Below are positions 26,897 to 35,571 of a stretch of 64,000 nt of DNA, piece after piece. A program made the translations under genes and the position numbers. The stretch covers positions 1 to 64,000 of the forward strand of contig DDDG01000025.1 of assembly GCA_002336245.1 (NCBI GenBank), read 5' to 3'. The stretch comes from Flavobacteriales bacterium UBA1986 (lineage in GTDB: Bacteria > Bacteroidota > Bacteroidia > Flavobacteriales_G > Salibacteraceae). A model generated the notes under the pieces. It did no database searches. It was not told where the DNA came from and was given only the letters and a program-made list of their open reading frames with translations. Numbering within the stretch: the stretch's first letter is position 1; the number at the start of each line of letters is the position of its first letter.

Positions 26897-27760
26897 CTAA
26901 CTGTTAGTGATTAAGTTTCTCATATTGGTTACACTCTTGGCGATCTGATCGATATGAGCCTGAGTGATTTCGTAACCATCTCCACCTTTGTTGTCTTGCT
27001 TTTCACTGATTTCATAAAGTGAAAGAAGGCTTTTCATTTGAGATCTTAGTTCGTCCAATTTAGGAGATGTTTGCTCGATCTGAGACAATAACCCGACCAC
27101 ATTTTGAAGAACCGTCATTTGCTCAGCAATTCTGGCGGGAATACTATTTGAATTGTCTCTTGTAGAATTAGCACCCAAATGCATTCCTTCAACCCAGCCA
27201 CCAGCAAAAATGATTACTTCTATCTCGTCTTGACCATTCTCGTGAATGTGCAAGTCAATGCGGTCTTGAATATCAATCAATAGGTTTAATACTGAATCCT
27301 GGTTTCCAAGGTTGGCTTCGAAGCGCTCCACGAGGTTAGTTCCGTCAAAAACACTTCCCATTCCTACTTCCTGAGAAACATCCTTGATGGATTTTAAAAA
27401 CTCCTTACCGGTTTGAGTTTGATCGTTTAAAATGCAATAAGTCATGTCCGCAAATAGAATCCCTAAGGCCAAAGACTTATCGACTGAGGTCGTTAAGTTG
27501 TTTGCGGCATTTGGATTGACCACTAAACCTTCCTGGTAATTTAAACCGGCGTTCTTAAAAATGGAACCGATTTGTAATGGACTTGGAAGCATGAACACCT
27601 GATCTGGCTCATCATCTTCCTCAAATTCCATTTCTATATCGTCCCCAGAAATTTCATCTTCGATGGCGTCGGCCACGGTATTGTTGGAGTTATCCCCTGA
27701 AGAACAGGAGGCTAGCGTGAACAAAAAGGTCACTGCAAAAATTAGAGCGGATATTCTCAT
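26897..27760 (-). CDS. Cassette lipoprotein L1 (first copy)
   Basis: First gene of the six-gene cassette operon. The ATG at 27760 gives a compact lipoprotein signal ending in TLASC (Cys 19); an ATG at 27802 would add 14 basic residues and cannot be excluded. After an acidic tether (EMEFEEDDEPD) come the shared blocks: FMLPSPLQIGSIFKNAGL, LGILFADMTYCILNDQTQ, GMGSVF, RFEANLGNQDSVLNLLIDIQ and GGWVEGMHLG. The protein is mostly helical with no recognised family. It is divergent from the Na+/H+ antiporter gene. Confidence 0.8.
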   Translation of the reverse strand: MRISALIFAVTFLFTLASCSSGDNSNNTVADAIEDEISGDDIEMEFEEDDEPDQVFMLPSPLQIGSIFKNAGLNYQEGLVVNPNAANNLTTSVDKSLALGILFADMTYCILNDQTQTGKEFLKSIKDVSQEVGMGSVFDGTNLVERFEANLGNQDSVLNLLIDIQDRIDLHIHENGQDEIEVIIFAGGWVEGMHLGANSTRDNSNSIPARIAEQMTVLQNVVGLLSQIEQTSPKLDELRSQMKSLLSLYEISEKQDNKGGDGYEITQAHIDQIAKSVTNMRNLITNS

Positions 27761-27850
27761 TGAATGATGGATTTTTCGATGGCTACGAAGATAATTAAAC
27801 ATTTCGATAGAACAATACTCAAAGTCGCGTAGGTAAAGGCTTTCACGTGC

Positions 27851-27880
27851 TTTGTCAATTGGCGAAGTTTTTTACTTTTG
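27851..27880 (+). promoter_or_regulatory. Promoter of the antiporter gene
   Basis: TTTG at 27851-27854 and TACTTTTG at 27873-27880 are separated by 18 bp, a good match to the Bacteroidota -33/-7 pattern. It points at the antiporter gene starting at 27912. Confidence 0.65.
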
Positions 27881-27911
27881 AGAGCATCATGAATCACAGG
27901 TAACCTCGACT

Positions 27912-29222
27912 ATGACCCTACTTACTACTATGTTGAACGCTGGAACCGGCACCGGAATGGATGTTCTTGACCTCATCGCCCTTCTCGTCTTCCTCGCTGC
28001 CATCTTCACTTTCATCAATATTCACTACCTCAAATTGCCCGCCACTATTGGTCTAATGATCTTGGCTTTAGTCATGTCTGTGGTCATCGTTGGAATTGGA
28101 ATTTTATACGAGCCCCTGCGGAATGCCGCAGAGGAAATAATGCTCGAAACGGACTTTACAGATGTTCTTTTGAATATTATGTTGAACTTTTTACTGTTTG
28201 CTGGAGCCCTGCATGTCGACTTCCAAAAATTAAAAGAAGAAGCAGCCTCCGTTTTGGTTTTGGCCACTGTAGGTACACTGCTTTCTACTTTTTTAGTAGC
28301 TACGGCAATGTATTATGTGATTGGCGCCCTAGATGTCGGTTTTGAAGTGACTTACATACATTGTTTGCTTTTTGGAGCATTGATATCTCCTACGGATCCA
28401 ATTGCGGTATTGGCCATTCTTAAAACGACAAAAATCTCTAAGAACTTGTCCATTAAAATTGAGGGAGAATCTCTTTTCAATGATGGGATTGGTGTTGTTG
28501 TCTTTTTAACCATTCTAGGAATTGCCACAAGTTCAGGTGGTGGCGAGTCCATGGAAGCGTCTAGTGTAGGCTTCCTGTTCGGTCAGGAAGTGTTCGGTGG
28601 AATCCTCATGGGACTCATGCTCGGATTCTTTGCTTATTACATTCTAGAAGTCATTGACAACGAACACATGGAGTTGGAGGTACTCACAACCTTATCCCTT
28701 GTATTGGTTGGTGGGCAGGCAGCACAGAGCCTACACATCTCAGGTCCACTTTGTATGGTGGTTATGGGATTGGTTATCGGTCAAGGAAATTCAGAGGATA
28801 CTGAAGAAGAAGGTATTGCTGGTGAATATGTCCTCAAGTTTTGGGAGTTGGTAGATGAAACGCTCAACGCGATACTCTTCATCTTAATTGGTCTGCAGAT
28901 ATTGATCATTACGTTTAACATGGACTACCTCTTAGCGGGTATCATTAGCATTTTCGTAACCCTTGGTTGCCGTTTAGTTGGAATTGGAATTCCACTCATC
29001 GTGATGGGTTTCTTCAAGAAAATGGATAAAGGCACGATTCCTATCCTGACCTGGGGTGGACTGCGCGGTGGACTTTCAGTTGCATTGGCACTTTCCCTTA
29101 CAGGCGAGATTCCTAAAGATGTTACAGAATTGATTGTAGCTATCACTTACTGTGTAGCTCTCTTCTCGATTTTGGTGCAGGGAATGACCATCGAAAAACT
29201 CGTTAAACGCTACGCCGAATAG
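27912..29222 (+). CDS. Na+/H+ antiporter, CPA1 (NhaP) family
   Basis: A 436-residue inner-membrane protein with about 12 hydrophobic segments. It exchanges Na+ (or K+) for protons for pH and salt homeostasis. Family motifs are LISPTDPIAVLAIL near 158-171, IEGESLFNDGIGVVVF near 182-197 (the Asn-Asp ion-binding pair) and LTWGGLRGGLSVALAL near 376-391. No C-terminal regulatory TrkA domain is present. The ATG at 27912 is the first in frame; an upstream ATG at 27889 opens only a 4-codon reading frame. A strong hairpin terminator follows the stop. Confidence 0.92.
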   Translation: MTLLTTMLNAGTGTGMDVLDLIALLVFLAAIFTFINIHYLKLPATIGLMILALVMSVVIVGIGILYEPLRNAAEEIMLETDFTDVLLNIMLNFLLFAGALHVDFQKLKEEAASVLVLATVGTLLSTFLVATAMYYVIGALDVGFEVTYIHCLLFGALISPTDPIAVLAILKTTKISKNLSIKIEGESLFNDGIGVVVFLTILGIATSSGGGESMEASSVGFLFGQEVFGGILMGLMLGFFAYYILEVIDNEHMELEVLTTLSLVLVGGQAAQSLHISGPLCMVVMGLVIGQGNSEDTEEEGIAGEYVLKFWELVDETLNAILFILIGLQILIITFNMDYLLAGIISIFVTLGCRLVGIGIPLIVMGFFKKMDKGTIPILTWGGLRGGLSVALALSLTGEIPKDVTELIVAITYCVALFSILVQGMTIEKLVKRYAE

Positions 29223-29248
29223 GAAAGGTCCTTCAAAAAGTTTTTTTT

Positions 29249-29284
29249 AAAAGGGTGCTCAATATTGAGCACCCTTTTTTTTGC
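29249..29284 (+). terminator. Rho-independent terminator after the antiporter gene
   Basis: GGGTGCTC and GAGCACCC form a perfect stem around AATATT (29253-29274), flanked by A-run on the left and eight or more T on the right. It starts about 30 bp after the antiporter stop and, being symmetrical, could act in both directions. Confidence 0.9.
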
Positions 29285-29594
29285 CCTGATGACAGGTTGT
29301 TTTCCGTCATCGCTTCGACCCTTCGGATAATGAGTATTGTCCGCCATTGCTTCGCTCCTTTGGGTAAAGAGTGTTGTCCGCCATTGCTTCGCTCCTTTGG
29401 GTAAACAGTGTTAGAGTGACCTAGTTATAAAGTGATGGAGTGCTAGAGTGGCGGAACTTCTTAAGTTAAGCTTCCCCATGAATGTGACGAATATCGAAGT
29501 CGACAAGCCGAACAACTCAGTACCCTATGCTTAAAGCTCTGATCTAATATTGTTGTAGGAAAGGCTAGAAGAAAAATAGAGGAGTGCAGAGGGA
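29285..29594. other. Gene-free stretch between antiporter and ABC transporter
   Basis: About 310 bp without a supported gene on either strand. The first part holds three 37-bp direct repeats (29300-29410). The rest is unique sequence with short scattered GAGTG words just after the repeats and no convincing promoter, hairpin or RNA gene. The ABC transporter gene ends at 29595, and I see no clear terminator for it here. Confidence 0.6.
29300..29410. repeat. Three tandem copies of a 37-bp unit
   Basis: Copies at 29337-29373 and 29374-29410 differ at one base (GAGTG versus CAGTG near the end). The copy at 29300-29336 is degenerate but keeps the CCGYCATYGCTTCG core and GGRTAA. There are no spacers between copies, so this is not a CRISPR. 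It lies directly after a strong terminator. Confidence 0.8.
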
Positions 29595-32500
29595 TTAACG
29601 CTGCCCAAACATTCTCAGAATCTTTTTGAGAAGATCCAAATAGAGTGTGGCAATCATTGTAAGTGTCATGATCCAAATGACCATAACATTTGCCCAAAAG
29701 GTGGGCAATACCTCTCCAAAAAAGACTTTCGTCGGAGCGAAGAAGTGTGAACGGAAAGCCATTCCATCTCTGTATATCGGGTCAGTTTGTTGAATCAAAC
29801 GACCATCCATTTCGATGTTCACATCCAATTCAAGCTTGTTTGTGACCAAATCGCGTAAGCTCTCGTTGTGATACTGTCGCTTTAGCGCGATGAAACCACC
29901 CTCATCTTTATATTTCTTATTTAGTTTACTCATCACCACGTCTCTCTGATCGGTAGTGTAATTGTAAACCTTGATGTAGAAGTTTTTTAAACGATCCAAA
30001 TAGTCCATCAAATCGTAAAGAAGGTCGGAGTTGACCTCAACGGCATTCAACTCTTCCATGCGGTCAAATTGAATCTTTTTTGTGAGCTCATTCTGAATGG
30101 CAATCTCATTGCGTAGAAGGGTCAGTGATGAAACGAAATCCTGTTCATCCCGATCGTCTTTCTCCAGCATGTTCTGAATCTTGCCCACTTTAGCCTTCAT
30201 CTTAGGTACCCAATAGATCTTTCGATAATCGGCCTTTTTCAACTCTTTGTCGTAAGGATAAATGGCCTGTTCGAACTTATTTTTGACAAATTGCTGAACA
30301 GAAAGTGCTTCAAAAGCCCATCGTGCGGTCATCATTTCCCCAATAACAGGCACAACTGTTCTGCTGCTAATCGTTGGATTCAGTTTATCGAACTTTACAA
30401 TTACTCCACTAAAGATGAGCTGAGGAATGACCAAGAAAGGAATGAGAATGTATATAGTGACAGCCGAGTTGAAACTTGCTGAAATGTTTAGGCCGAGTGT
30501 GTTTGCGAAGCAGGCTGTAGAAAATAAGACCAGCCAATAATCGAAGTGCATCCCTTCGATGCCTAGAATTGAATTTCCGACCAAAACAAAGGTGAAAGTT
30601 TGAATGGCCGAAAGGCTAAACATAATTAGAATCTTACTCAGCAAATACATGCTGTTGCTGAGATTTAGGAACTTCTCTCGATTTCGAATCTTTTGATCGC
30701 GTATGATCTCCTCCGCACTTACTGTGAGGCCAACGAAGAGTGCAACCACCACAGACATAAACAAATATGCTGGGATGTTTTCGTTGTCCATGAAGACATA
30801 GTTTTCCTCTTCATGAACGTGATAAAAACGAATGAAGTAGGAGAGGAGCAAGGCCAGAACCGGACTTTCCAAAAGGTTGATGGCCAGATATTGTTTGTTG
30901 GTGAGCTTCGATAATACATCCCGAGTAACAAAAACAGAGAACTGCTTGATTGGATTCGGAATCTTAAACTCACTTTTTGGAGGAGTGCCTGGATCTTGAA
31001 CATCGCGAATGTTCGGCGCAATGGCCTGCTTGTAATGCTCTACAAACTCGTCGGGTAGAATTTTACGCTCAAGAGTAAAGTTTCCATACTCGTCAACAAC
31101 TTTCGATTCGATGATGTTGAAAATCAGTTCAGGGTTCACATGACCTGAAGAATCCATGTCTTCTAGGTTCGCATAATTCGCGCGTTTCTTGAAGTAAGAA
31201 ATACCCTCAACAGGATTTCCGTAATAAATCAGCCTTCCACCCAAGTCAAGAATGAGCAATTTGTCGAACATCTTGAAGATTTCCGAACTGGGTTGGTGAA
31301 TTACAGTGAAAATCAATTTTCCGCGCAAAGAAAGTTCCTTGAGCAAGTCCATGATGTTCTCTGAATCTCGCGAAGAGAGTCCAGAGGTTGGTTCATCAAC
31401 GAAAAGAATGGGAGGCTCCCGGATAAGTTCAAGCGCAATGTTCAATCTTTTACGCTGACCTCCACTAATGGTTTTATCCATTGGAGAGCCTACTTTAAGG
31501 TCTTTGGTTTCCAACAAGCCTAAATCACGTAGGGTGTTTAAAACCATTTCTTCAATCTGAGCTTTACTCAAACGAGCAAAACACAATCGTGTATTGTAAT
31601 AAAGGTTTTGGTAAACGGTTAAGTCCTCCATGAGAAGGTCATCCTGAGGGACATACCCAATAACTCCATCAATACGACTTTTAGGGTCGTTGATGTCAAT
31701 GCCATTGATAGTAATAGCTCCTTCGGTAGGAACGTAGTTGCCATTTAGAACGTTGAGCAAGGTAGATTTTCCAGTTCCAGACCCACCCATGATACCGAGC
31801 AGTCCACCAGCTTCTTCAACAATGTCGAGTTTGTGGAGGCCAATGTTTCCTCCCTTGAACCTATACTGAATGTCTTTTGCCTTGAAAACGATTTTTTCTT
31901 TCTCGCTTACAGAAAGGTAAGCGCTAACAATGTCAGAGAAATAAATCGGAACGACTCTGGCATTGCGAATCGATGAGCCTTGAGGCACGATGTAGGATTT
32001 CCCCTTTTTAATGATCTGCCCATTGAGGTACAAATCTTCATCTCCGAAATAACGGAGAACATACATGCCTACACTAGGAAAGCGAAGAATGGAGCATTCT
32101 CCATCCAAATTTTCCGACATCTTGTATTTGCTTCTAGAGCGCTTGTTTGTGAGCTGCGTAGAACTGATGATCAGAATGTTTTCGTGGTCTGGAAGAGAGT
32201 ATCGCTTATCGCTATCGAGGAACTTAAGACAGATGTCCGATTCTTCTTTGGGAATCTTGAATGAGTTGGAAACAAGGTTGATGAAACTCAGTTCGTGGTC
32301 TGAAATATTTTCATCTGCAAAGATGTATTCAATGAGACGAACCAAAACCACCACCTTCTGGCGTTGTTGTAGGTCTTGGTTAATTTTTGAACAGACGTTA
32401 AGAACCACATCGTCGTTCACTTCTTCCGAGCTCTGGGTGTCTGTTCCAGAGAAATCAATACCGTGATAGCGTTTTACAAACTCTTCGTAACGCTTCACAT

Positions 32501-32636
32501 ATTTCTGGGCAACCTTAGCATTTAGCTCCCCCTCGAGATAGTGTTGGACGACAGATCTACTCTGGCTTGTGATGTCATCGACATCCGAGGCCAGAGCAAA
32601 AAGTTTCATTAAGGCCTCTAATAGTTCCTCACTCAT
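29595..32636 (-). CDS. ABCG-type transporter, ATPase fused to ABC-2 permease, with TerB-like N-terminus
   Basis: A 1013-residue half transporter. Residues about 1-150 form a helical TerB-like domain (LIEYIFADENISDHE is the tell-tale loop). Residues about 160-250 look like a small beta domain. The ATPase follows: Walker A GGSGTGKST near 284, signature ISGGQRKRLNIALE near 390 and Walker B ILFVDEPTSGL near 412, with an H-loop in TVIHQPSS. The ABC-2 permease has about six membrane segments from 580. Between the last two lies a roughly 200-residue hydrophilic, coiled-coil-prone region (about 770-970). Substrate unknown. It has its own promoter and stands alone. Confidence 0.88.
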   Translation of the reverse strand: MSEELLEALMKLFALASDVDDITSQSRSVVQHYLEGELNAKVAQKYVKRYEEFVKRYHGIDFSGTDTQSSEEVNDDVVLNVCSKINQDLQQRQKVVVLVRLIEYIFADENISDHELSFINLVSNSFKIPKEESDICLKFLDSDKRYSLPDHENILIISSTQLTNKRSRSKYKMSENLDGECSILRFPSVGMYVLRYFGDEDLYLNGQIIKKGKSYIVPQGSSIRNARVVPIYFSDIVSAYLSVSEKEKIVFKAKDIQYRFKGGNIGLHKLDIVEEAGGLLGIMGGSGTGKSTLLNVLNGNYVPTEGAITINGIDINDPKSRIDGVIGYVPQDDLLMEDLTVYQNLYYNTRLCFARLSKAQIEEMVLNTLRDLGLLETKDLKVGSPMDKTISGGQRKRLNIALELIREPPILFVDEPTSGLSSRDSENIMDLLKELSLRGKLIFTVIHQPSSEIFKMFDKLLILDLGGRLIYYGNPVEGISYFKKRANYANLEDMDSSGHVNPELIFNIIESKVVDEYGNFTLERKILPDEFVEHYKQAIAPNIRDVQDPGTPPKSEFKIPNPIKQFSVFVTRDVLSKLTNKQYLAINLLESPVLALLLSYFIRFYHVHEEENYVFMDNENIPAYLFMSVVVALFVGLTVSAEEIIRDQKIRNREKFLNLSNSMYLLSKILIMFSLSAIQTFTFVLVGNSILGIEGMHFDYWLVLFSTACFANTLGLNISASFNSAVTIYILIPFLVIPQLIFSGVIVKFDKLNPTISSRTVVPVIGEMMTARWAFEALSVQQFVKNKFEQAIYPYDKELKKADYRKIYWVPKMKAKVGKIQNMLEKDDRDEQDFVSSLTLLRNEIAIQNELTKKIQFDRMEELNAVEVNSDLLYDLMDYLDRLKNFYIKVYNYTTDQRDVVMSKLNKKYKDEGGFIALKRQYHNESLRDLVTNKLELDVNIEMDGRLIQQTDPIYRDGMAFRSHFFAPTKVFFGEVLPTFWANVMVIWIMTLTMIATLYLDLLKKILRMFGQR

Positions 32637-32655
32637 TTATACTGTCAAATCAGCC

Positions 32656-32684
32656 CAAATATAAAGACTCCGATAGAATATCAA
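32656..32684 (-). promoter_or_regulatory. Promoter of the ABCG-type transporter gene
   Basis: On the minus strand TTG (32684-32682) and TATATTTG (32663-32656) are 18 bp apart, matching the Bacteroidota consensus. It lies between the smpB stop and the transporter ATG at 32636, showing that the transporter is not simply a read-through gene of the metal operon. Confidence 0.65.
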
Positions 32685-32691
32685 TGGTTGC

Positions 32692-33147
32692 TCAGTCTTT
32701 TTGTTTTCTACTCAACTGCCTCTGCAAATCTTTGTCCTTGATACTCTCGCGTTTATCATATAATTTTTTTCCTCTGGCAAGTCCAATTTCGAGCTTAGCC
32801 CAGCCCTTTTCATTGATGAATAGAGCAACAGGTATTATGGTAAGCGCTTGGTCTTTGAGTTTTTTGAGCAATTTCTGCAATTCTCTTTTCTGAAGAAGAA
32901 GCTTACGCACACGTCGAGGCTCTTGCTCAACATAACCGGCGTTCGAGTACTCTTTTATGTACATGTTTTTCACGTACAATTCTTCCTTTTGAAAGAAGCA
33001 ATAGGATTCGCTTATGCCTGCTTCACCGTTGCGCACAGATTTTATTTCTGGTCCAGTTAACTGAATGCCAGCGACAAACTTCTCCAACAACTCATAGTTG
33101 TAGTAAGCTTTTCTATTTTTAATGTAAATGTCTTTGCTAGCACTCAT
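32692..33147 (-). CDS. smpB: SsrA-binding protein SmpB
   Basis: It binds tmRNA and delivers it to stalled ribosomes for trans-translation. Motifs are IKNRKAYYNYELLEKFVAGIQLTGPEIKSVR at residues 8-38 and ESYCFF. VALFINEKGWAKLEIGLARGKKLYDKR and a basic C-terminal tail follow. The start at 33147 (MSASKDIYIKN) is chosen because it overlaps the stop of the metal permease gene as ATGA and matches the usual SmpB N-terminus; 33174 would add nine residues. It is the last gene of the Mn/Zn uptake operon, an unusual setting. No ssrA gene is visible in this window. Confidence 0.95.
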   Translation of the reverse strand: MSASKDIYIKNRKAYYNYELLEKFVAGIQLTGPEIKSVRNGEAGISESYCFFQKEELYVKNMYIKEYSNAGYVEQEPRRVRKLLLQKRELQKLLKKLKDQALTIIPVALFINEKGWAKLEIGLARGKKLYDKRESIKDKDLQRQLSRKQKD

Positions 33148-33983
33148 GCTCGAACTCTCTTGCGAATCAACCAAACGAATATGAACAGAATTCCCGAGAA
33201 GAATGCCATAGATCCAGAAATGCTCGTACTGGTAAAATCGGCGAGAAAAAAGCCGCCAATGGCAATTATAAGGGCGAACGCACTCGAGAGAGTGTAAATT
33301 GATTTCATGCGATGGCTTATGAGCAATGCTGAGGCTCCAGGGGCGACCAAAAAGGCAACAACTAAAACGGCACCTACATTTTCAAATGAAACAACTACTA
33401 CAGCGGTAACCAAAATCATCAGAAAATAATTCCACACTTTGATGCGAACTCCTTTTGATGCGGCGAAATCTGGATCAAATGAGGTGAGATTAAATCCTTT
33501 AAATGAAAATCGGAGCACAAGAATAAGAATGGCAAGAAGGCCCAATCCAAGCCAAAAGCTTCGTGGTCCCATGTCAGTACCATTCATAAACCAACGGTCT
33601 AAAGGGACGTAGGCGATTTCACCATAAAGAACATGTTCCTGATCAAGGTGTACTTGACTTGCGAAGACAGAAACCAAAATGACTCCAATCGAAAACAATA
33701 CGGTGTAGATGAGTCCGATGGCACTGTCCTCCTTTAGTAAAGGAGATTTTTTGAGCCATTCGATGCTAAGAACCAAGACCAATCCGGCGAGGGCTGCTCC
33801 TCCTAAAACCCCAATCAAGTTGGTGTCTCCGAAGTAAAAGTACCCCATCACCATGCCTGGTAGAACCGCGTGCGACAAGGCGTCACCTATCATCACACTT
33901 TTGCGAAGGATGAGCAAATTTCCAACTAGACTGCAATTCAATGCAACCAAACCTCCAACAACGATGATCCAAATCGAGTCCAT
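33144..33983 (-). CDS. troD: Mn/Zn ABC transporter permease (second subunit)
   Basis: A 279-residue inner-membrane permease of the metal-chelate ABC-3 family, about eight helices. Family marks are GNLLILRKSVMIGDALSHAVLPG near 21-43 and SFDPDFAASKGV near 165. A following ENVGAVLVVAFLVAPGASALL stretch is also typical. Together with the neighbouring permease it makes a heterodimeric channel for Mn2+ or Zn2+. It abuts the first permease (shared base at 33983) and overlaps smpB by 4 bp. Metal identity is inferred from the MntR-like regulator. Confidence 0.9.
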   Translation of the reverse strand: MDSIWIIVVGGLVALNCSLVGNLLILRKSVMIGDALSHAVLPGMVMGYFYFGDTNLIGVLGGAALAGLVLVLSIEWLKKSPLLKEDSAIGLIYTVLFSIGVILVSVFASQVHLDQEHVLYGEIAYVPLDRWFMNGTDMGPRSFWLGLGLLAILILVLRFSFKGFNLTSFDPDFAASKGVRIKVWNYFLMILVTAVVVVSFENVGAVLVVAFLVAPGASALLISHRMKSIYTLSSAFALIIAIGGFFLADFTSTSISGSMAFFSGILFIFVWLIRKRVRA

Positions 33984-34837
33984 TAGCTATTCCCGAATTT
34001 CCTGCGAAAAGGCAGAACAGCAAAAACCATGAGGCTGAGGCAGATGACAATCCAAGGACCTGTTGGCATGGCAGGTAGAGTGTAACTGACAAATGAACCA
34101 AGCAGCCCGGAAAGTCCGCCCACAAATGCGCTGATCAAAAGAATGAGCCAAAGTCGATTGGATAAAGCTTTTGAAACGATGGATGGAGCAATGAGCAGTG
34201 CTGCCATTAAAACTACTCCTACAGCTTGAATGCCAATGGCGACGGCCATTACAGTTAAGCTCGACAAGATTCCGTTGTAAATGCGGACCCTCACACCAAT
34301 GCTTTGAGCGAAGCCAGCATTGAAGGTGATCATTCGAAAACTTCGGAAGAATAGGATGAGGCAGGCGAATATCACTGCTGCGACAACAGTGATGTAGGTC
34401 AAGTCGTCTTGATTAATGGCAGCTGCCTTTCCGAAAAGAATGGCATCTAGCCCCGCCTGGCCAGCTCCGTAATTTTGCTGGATGTATGTAATGAGCATAA
34501 CGCCAAGACCAAAGAAGACGCTGAGAACAAGTGCAAACAATGCATCAGGTCTCAATACACTTTTCCGACTGAAGTAGTCGGCGGCAATTCCCGAGAGTAA
34601 ACCAGCTACCATAGCACCAATAAAAAGATGAATACCACTGCGAACAGGGTAGAGGATGAATGCCACACAGATTCCTGGAAGAATGGAGTGGGAAACAACA
34701 TCTCCGAGCAGAGATTTGCGAGTTAGCACCATGAAGGTTCCAATACTTCCTGAGCAAGCTCCGATGAGGGCCGTGCCCAAAACAACGAGTCGTACGTTTG
34801 GGTCGCTGAATGAGAAGAATTGGAGGAAGTCGTTCAT
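33983..34837 (-). CDS. troC: Mn/Zn ABC transporter permease (first subunit)
   Basis: A 284-residue ABC-3 family permease. GSIGTFMVLTRKSLLGDVVSHSILPG (around 30-55), FNAGFAQSIGVRVRIYNG near 176 and a following QAVGVVLMAALLIAPSIVSKAL stretch are typical. It overlaps the ATPase gene by 4 bp. Two different permease subunits rather than a homodimer match the Tro/Mnt-type arrangement. It imports the metal delivered by the lipoprotein encoded two genes upstream. Confidence 0.9.
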   Translation of the reverse strand: MNDFLQFFSFSDPNVRLVVLGTALIGACSGSIGTFMVLTRKSLLGDVVSHSILPGICVAFILYPVRSGIHLFIGAMVAGLLSGIAADYFSRKSVLRPDALFALVLSVFFGLGVMLITYIQQNYGAGQAGLDAILFGKAAAINQDDLTYITVVAAVIFACLILFFRSFRMITFNAGFAQSIGVRVRIYNGILSSLTVMAVAIGIQAVGVVLMAALLIAPSIVSKALSNRLWLILLISAFVGGLSGLLGSFVSYTLPAMPTGPWIVICLSLMVFAVLPFRRKFGNS

Positions 34838-35571
34838 ACGTCTAACTCTTGCATGATGCGCATACTTCCACCGTAAGAAGCAATTAGGTTTTTCGTCGTG
34901 AACACCTCTGAGGTTGGGCCCGAAGCAATCAGCTTATTCTTTAAGATGACCAGATGATCGAAATTGTCGCGGACACTTACAAGGTCGTGGTGGATCAAGA
35001 CGATTGACTGCCCTTGAGACTTCATGTCGAACATCAAATCCAGAATGGCTTTTTCCGTTGCGGCATCAACCCCGGCAAAAGGTTCGTCCATTAAATAGAG
35101 TTCAGCACGCTGGGCTAGAGCTCGTCCAATAAACACACGTTGTTGCTGACCTCCTGAAAGTTGACCGATCTGAGTGTTCCTGTATTCAGTCAATTGAACA
35201 CGTTCCAAACTTTCCTCAGCAATCTTTCTGTCTTCTGCACTGAGAGGAAGGAAAAGTCGACCCGGACGATATCTGCCCATGAGAATTACATCGAACACAC
35301 TTACAGGATAATCCCAGTCGACGCTCTCACGCTGAGGCACATAGGAAACTCGCTTGCGTACTTTATCCAATTCCGACCCCAACATGCGAACGTTGCCTGA
35401 GTTGGCGGGAATGAGGTTCATGGCACTTTTTATCAAGGTGCTTTTACCAGATCCATTTGGTCCGATGATGCCTGTAATCTGGCCCGCTGGAATGCTCAAG
35501 CTTATGTTTTCTAAGGCAATCTTTTTACCGTAGGAAACGCTGAGGTTCTCTATGTCGAGTGCGGAATTCAT
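34834..35571 (-). CDS. troB: Mn/Zn ABC transporter ATP-binding protein
   Basis: A 245-residue cytoplasmic ATPase that powers the two permeases. Walker A GPNGSGKSTLIK is near residue 38, and the Q-loop is in SYVPQRESVDWDYPV, a family-typical stretch of metal importers. The signature LSGGQQQRVFIGRAL is near 138, and Walker B LYLMDEPFAGVD near 158. It overlaps both neighbours by 4 bp, so all subunits are translationally coupled. Confidence 0.93.
   Translation of the reverse strand: MNSALDIENLSVSYGKKIALENISLSIPAGQITGIIGPNGSGKSTLIKSAMNLIPANSGNVRMLGSELDKVRKRVSYVPQRESVDWDYPVSVFDVILMGRYRPGRLFLPLSAEDRKIAEESLERVQLTEYRNTQIGQLSGGQQQRVFIGRALAQRAELYLMDEPFAGVDAATEKAILDLMFDMKSQGQSIVLIHHDLVSVRDNFDHLVILKNKLIASGPTSEVFTTKNLIASYGGSMRIMQELDV

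Noticed and set aside
29300..29410. CRISPR-like array
   Set aside because: The 37-bp units are directly adjacent with no spacers and there are no cas genes.
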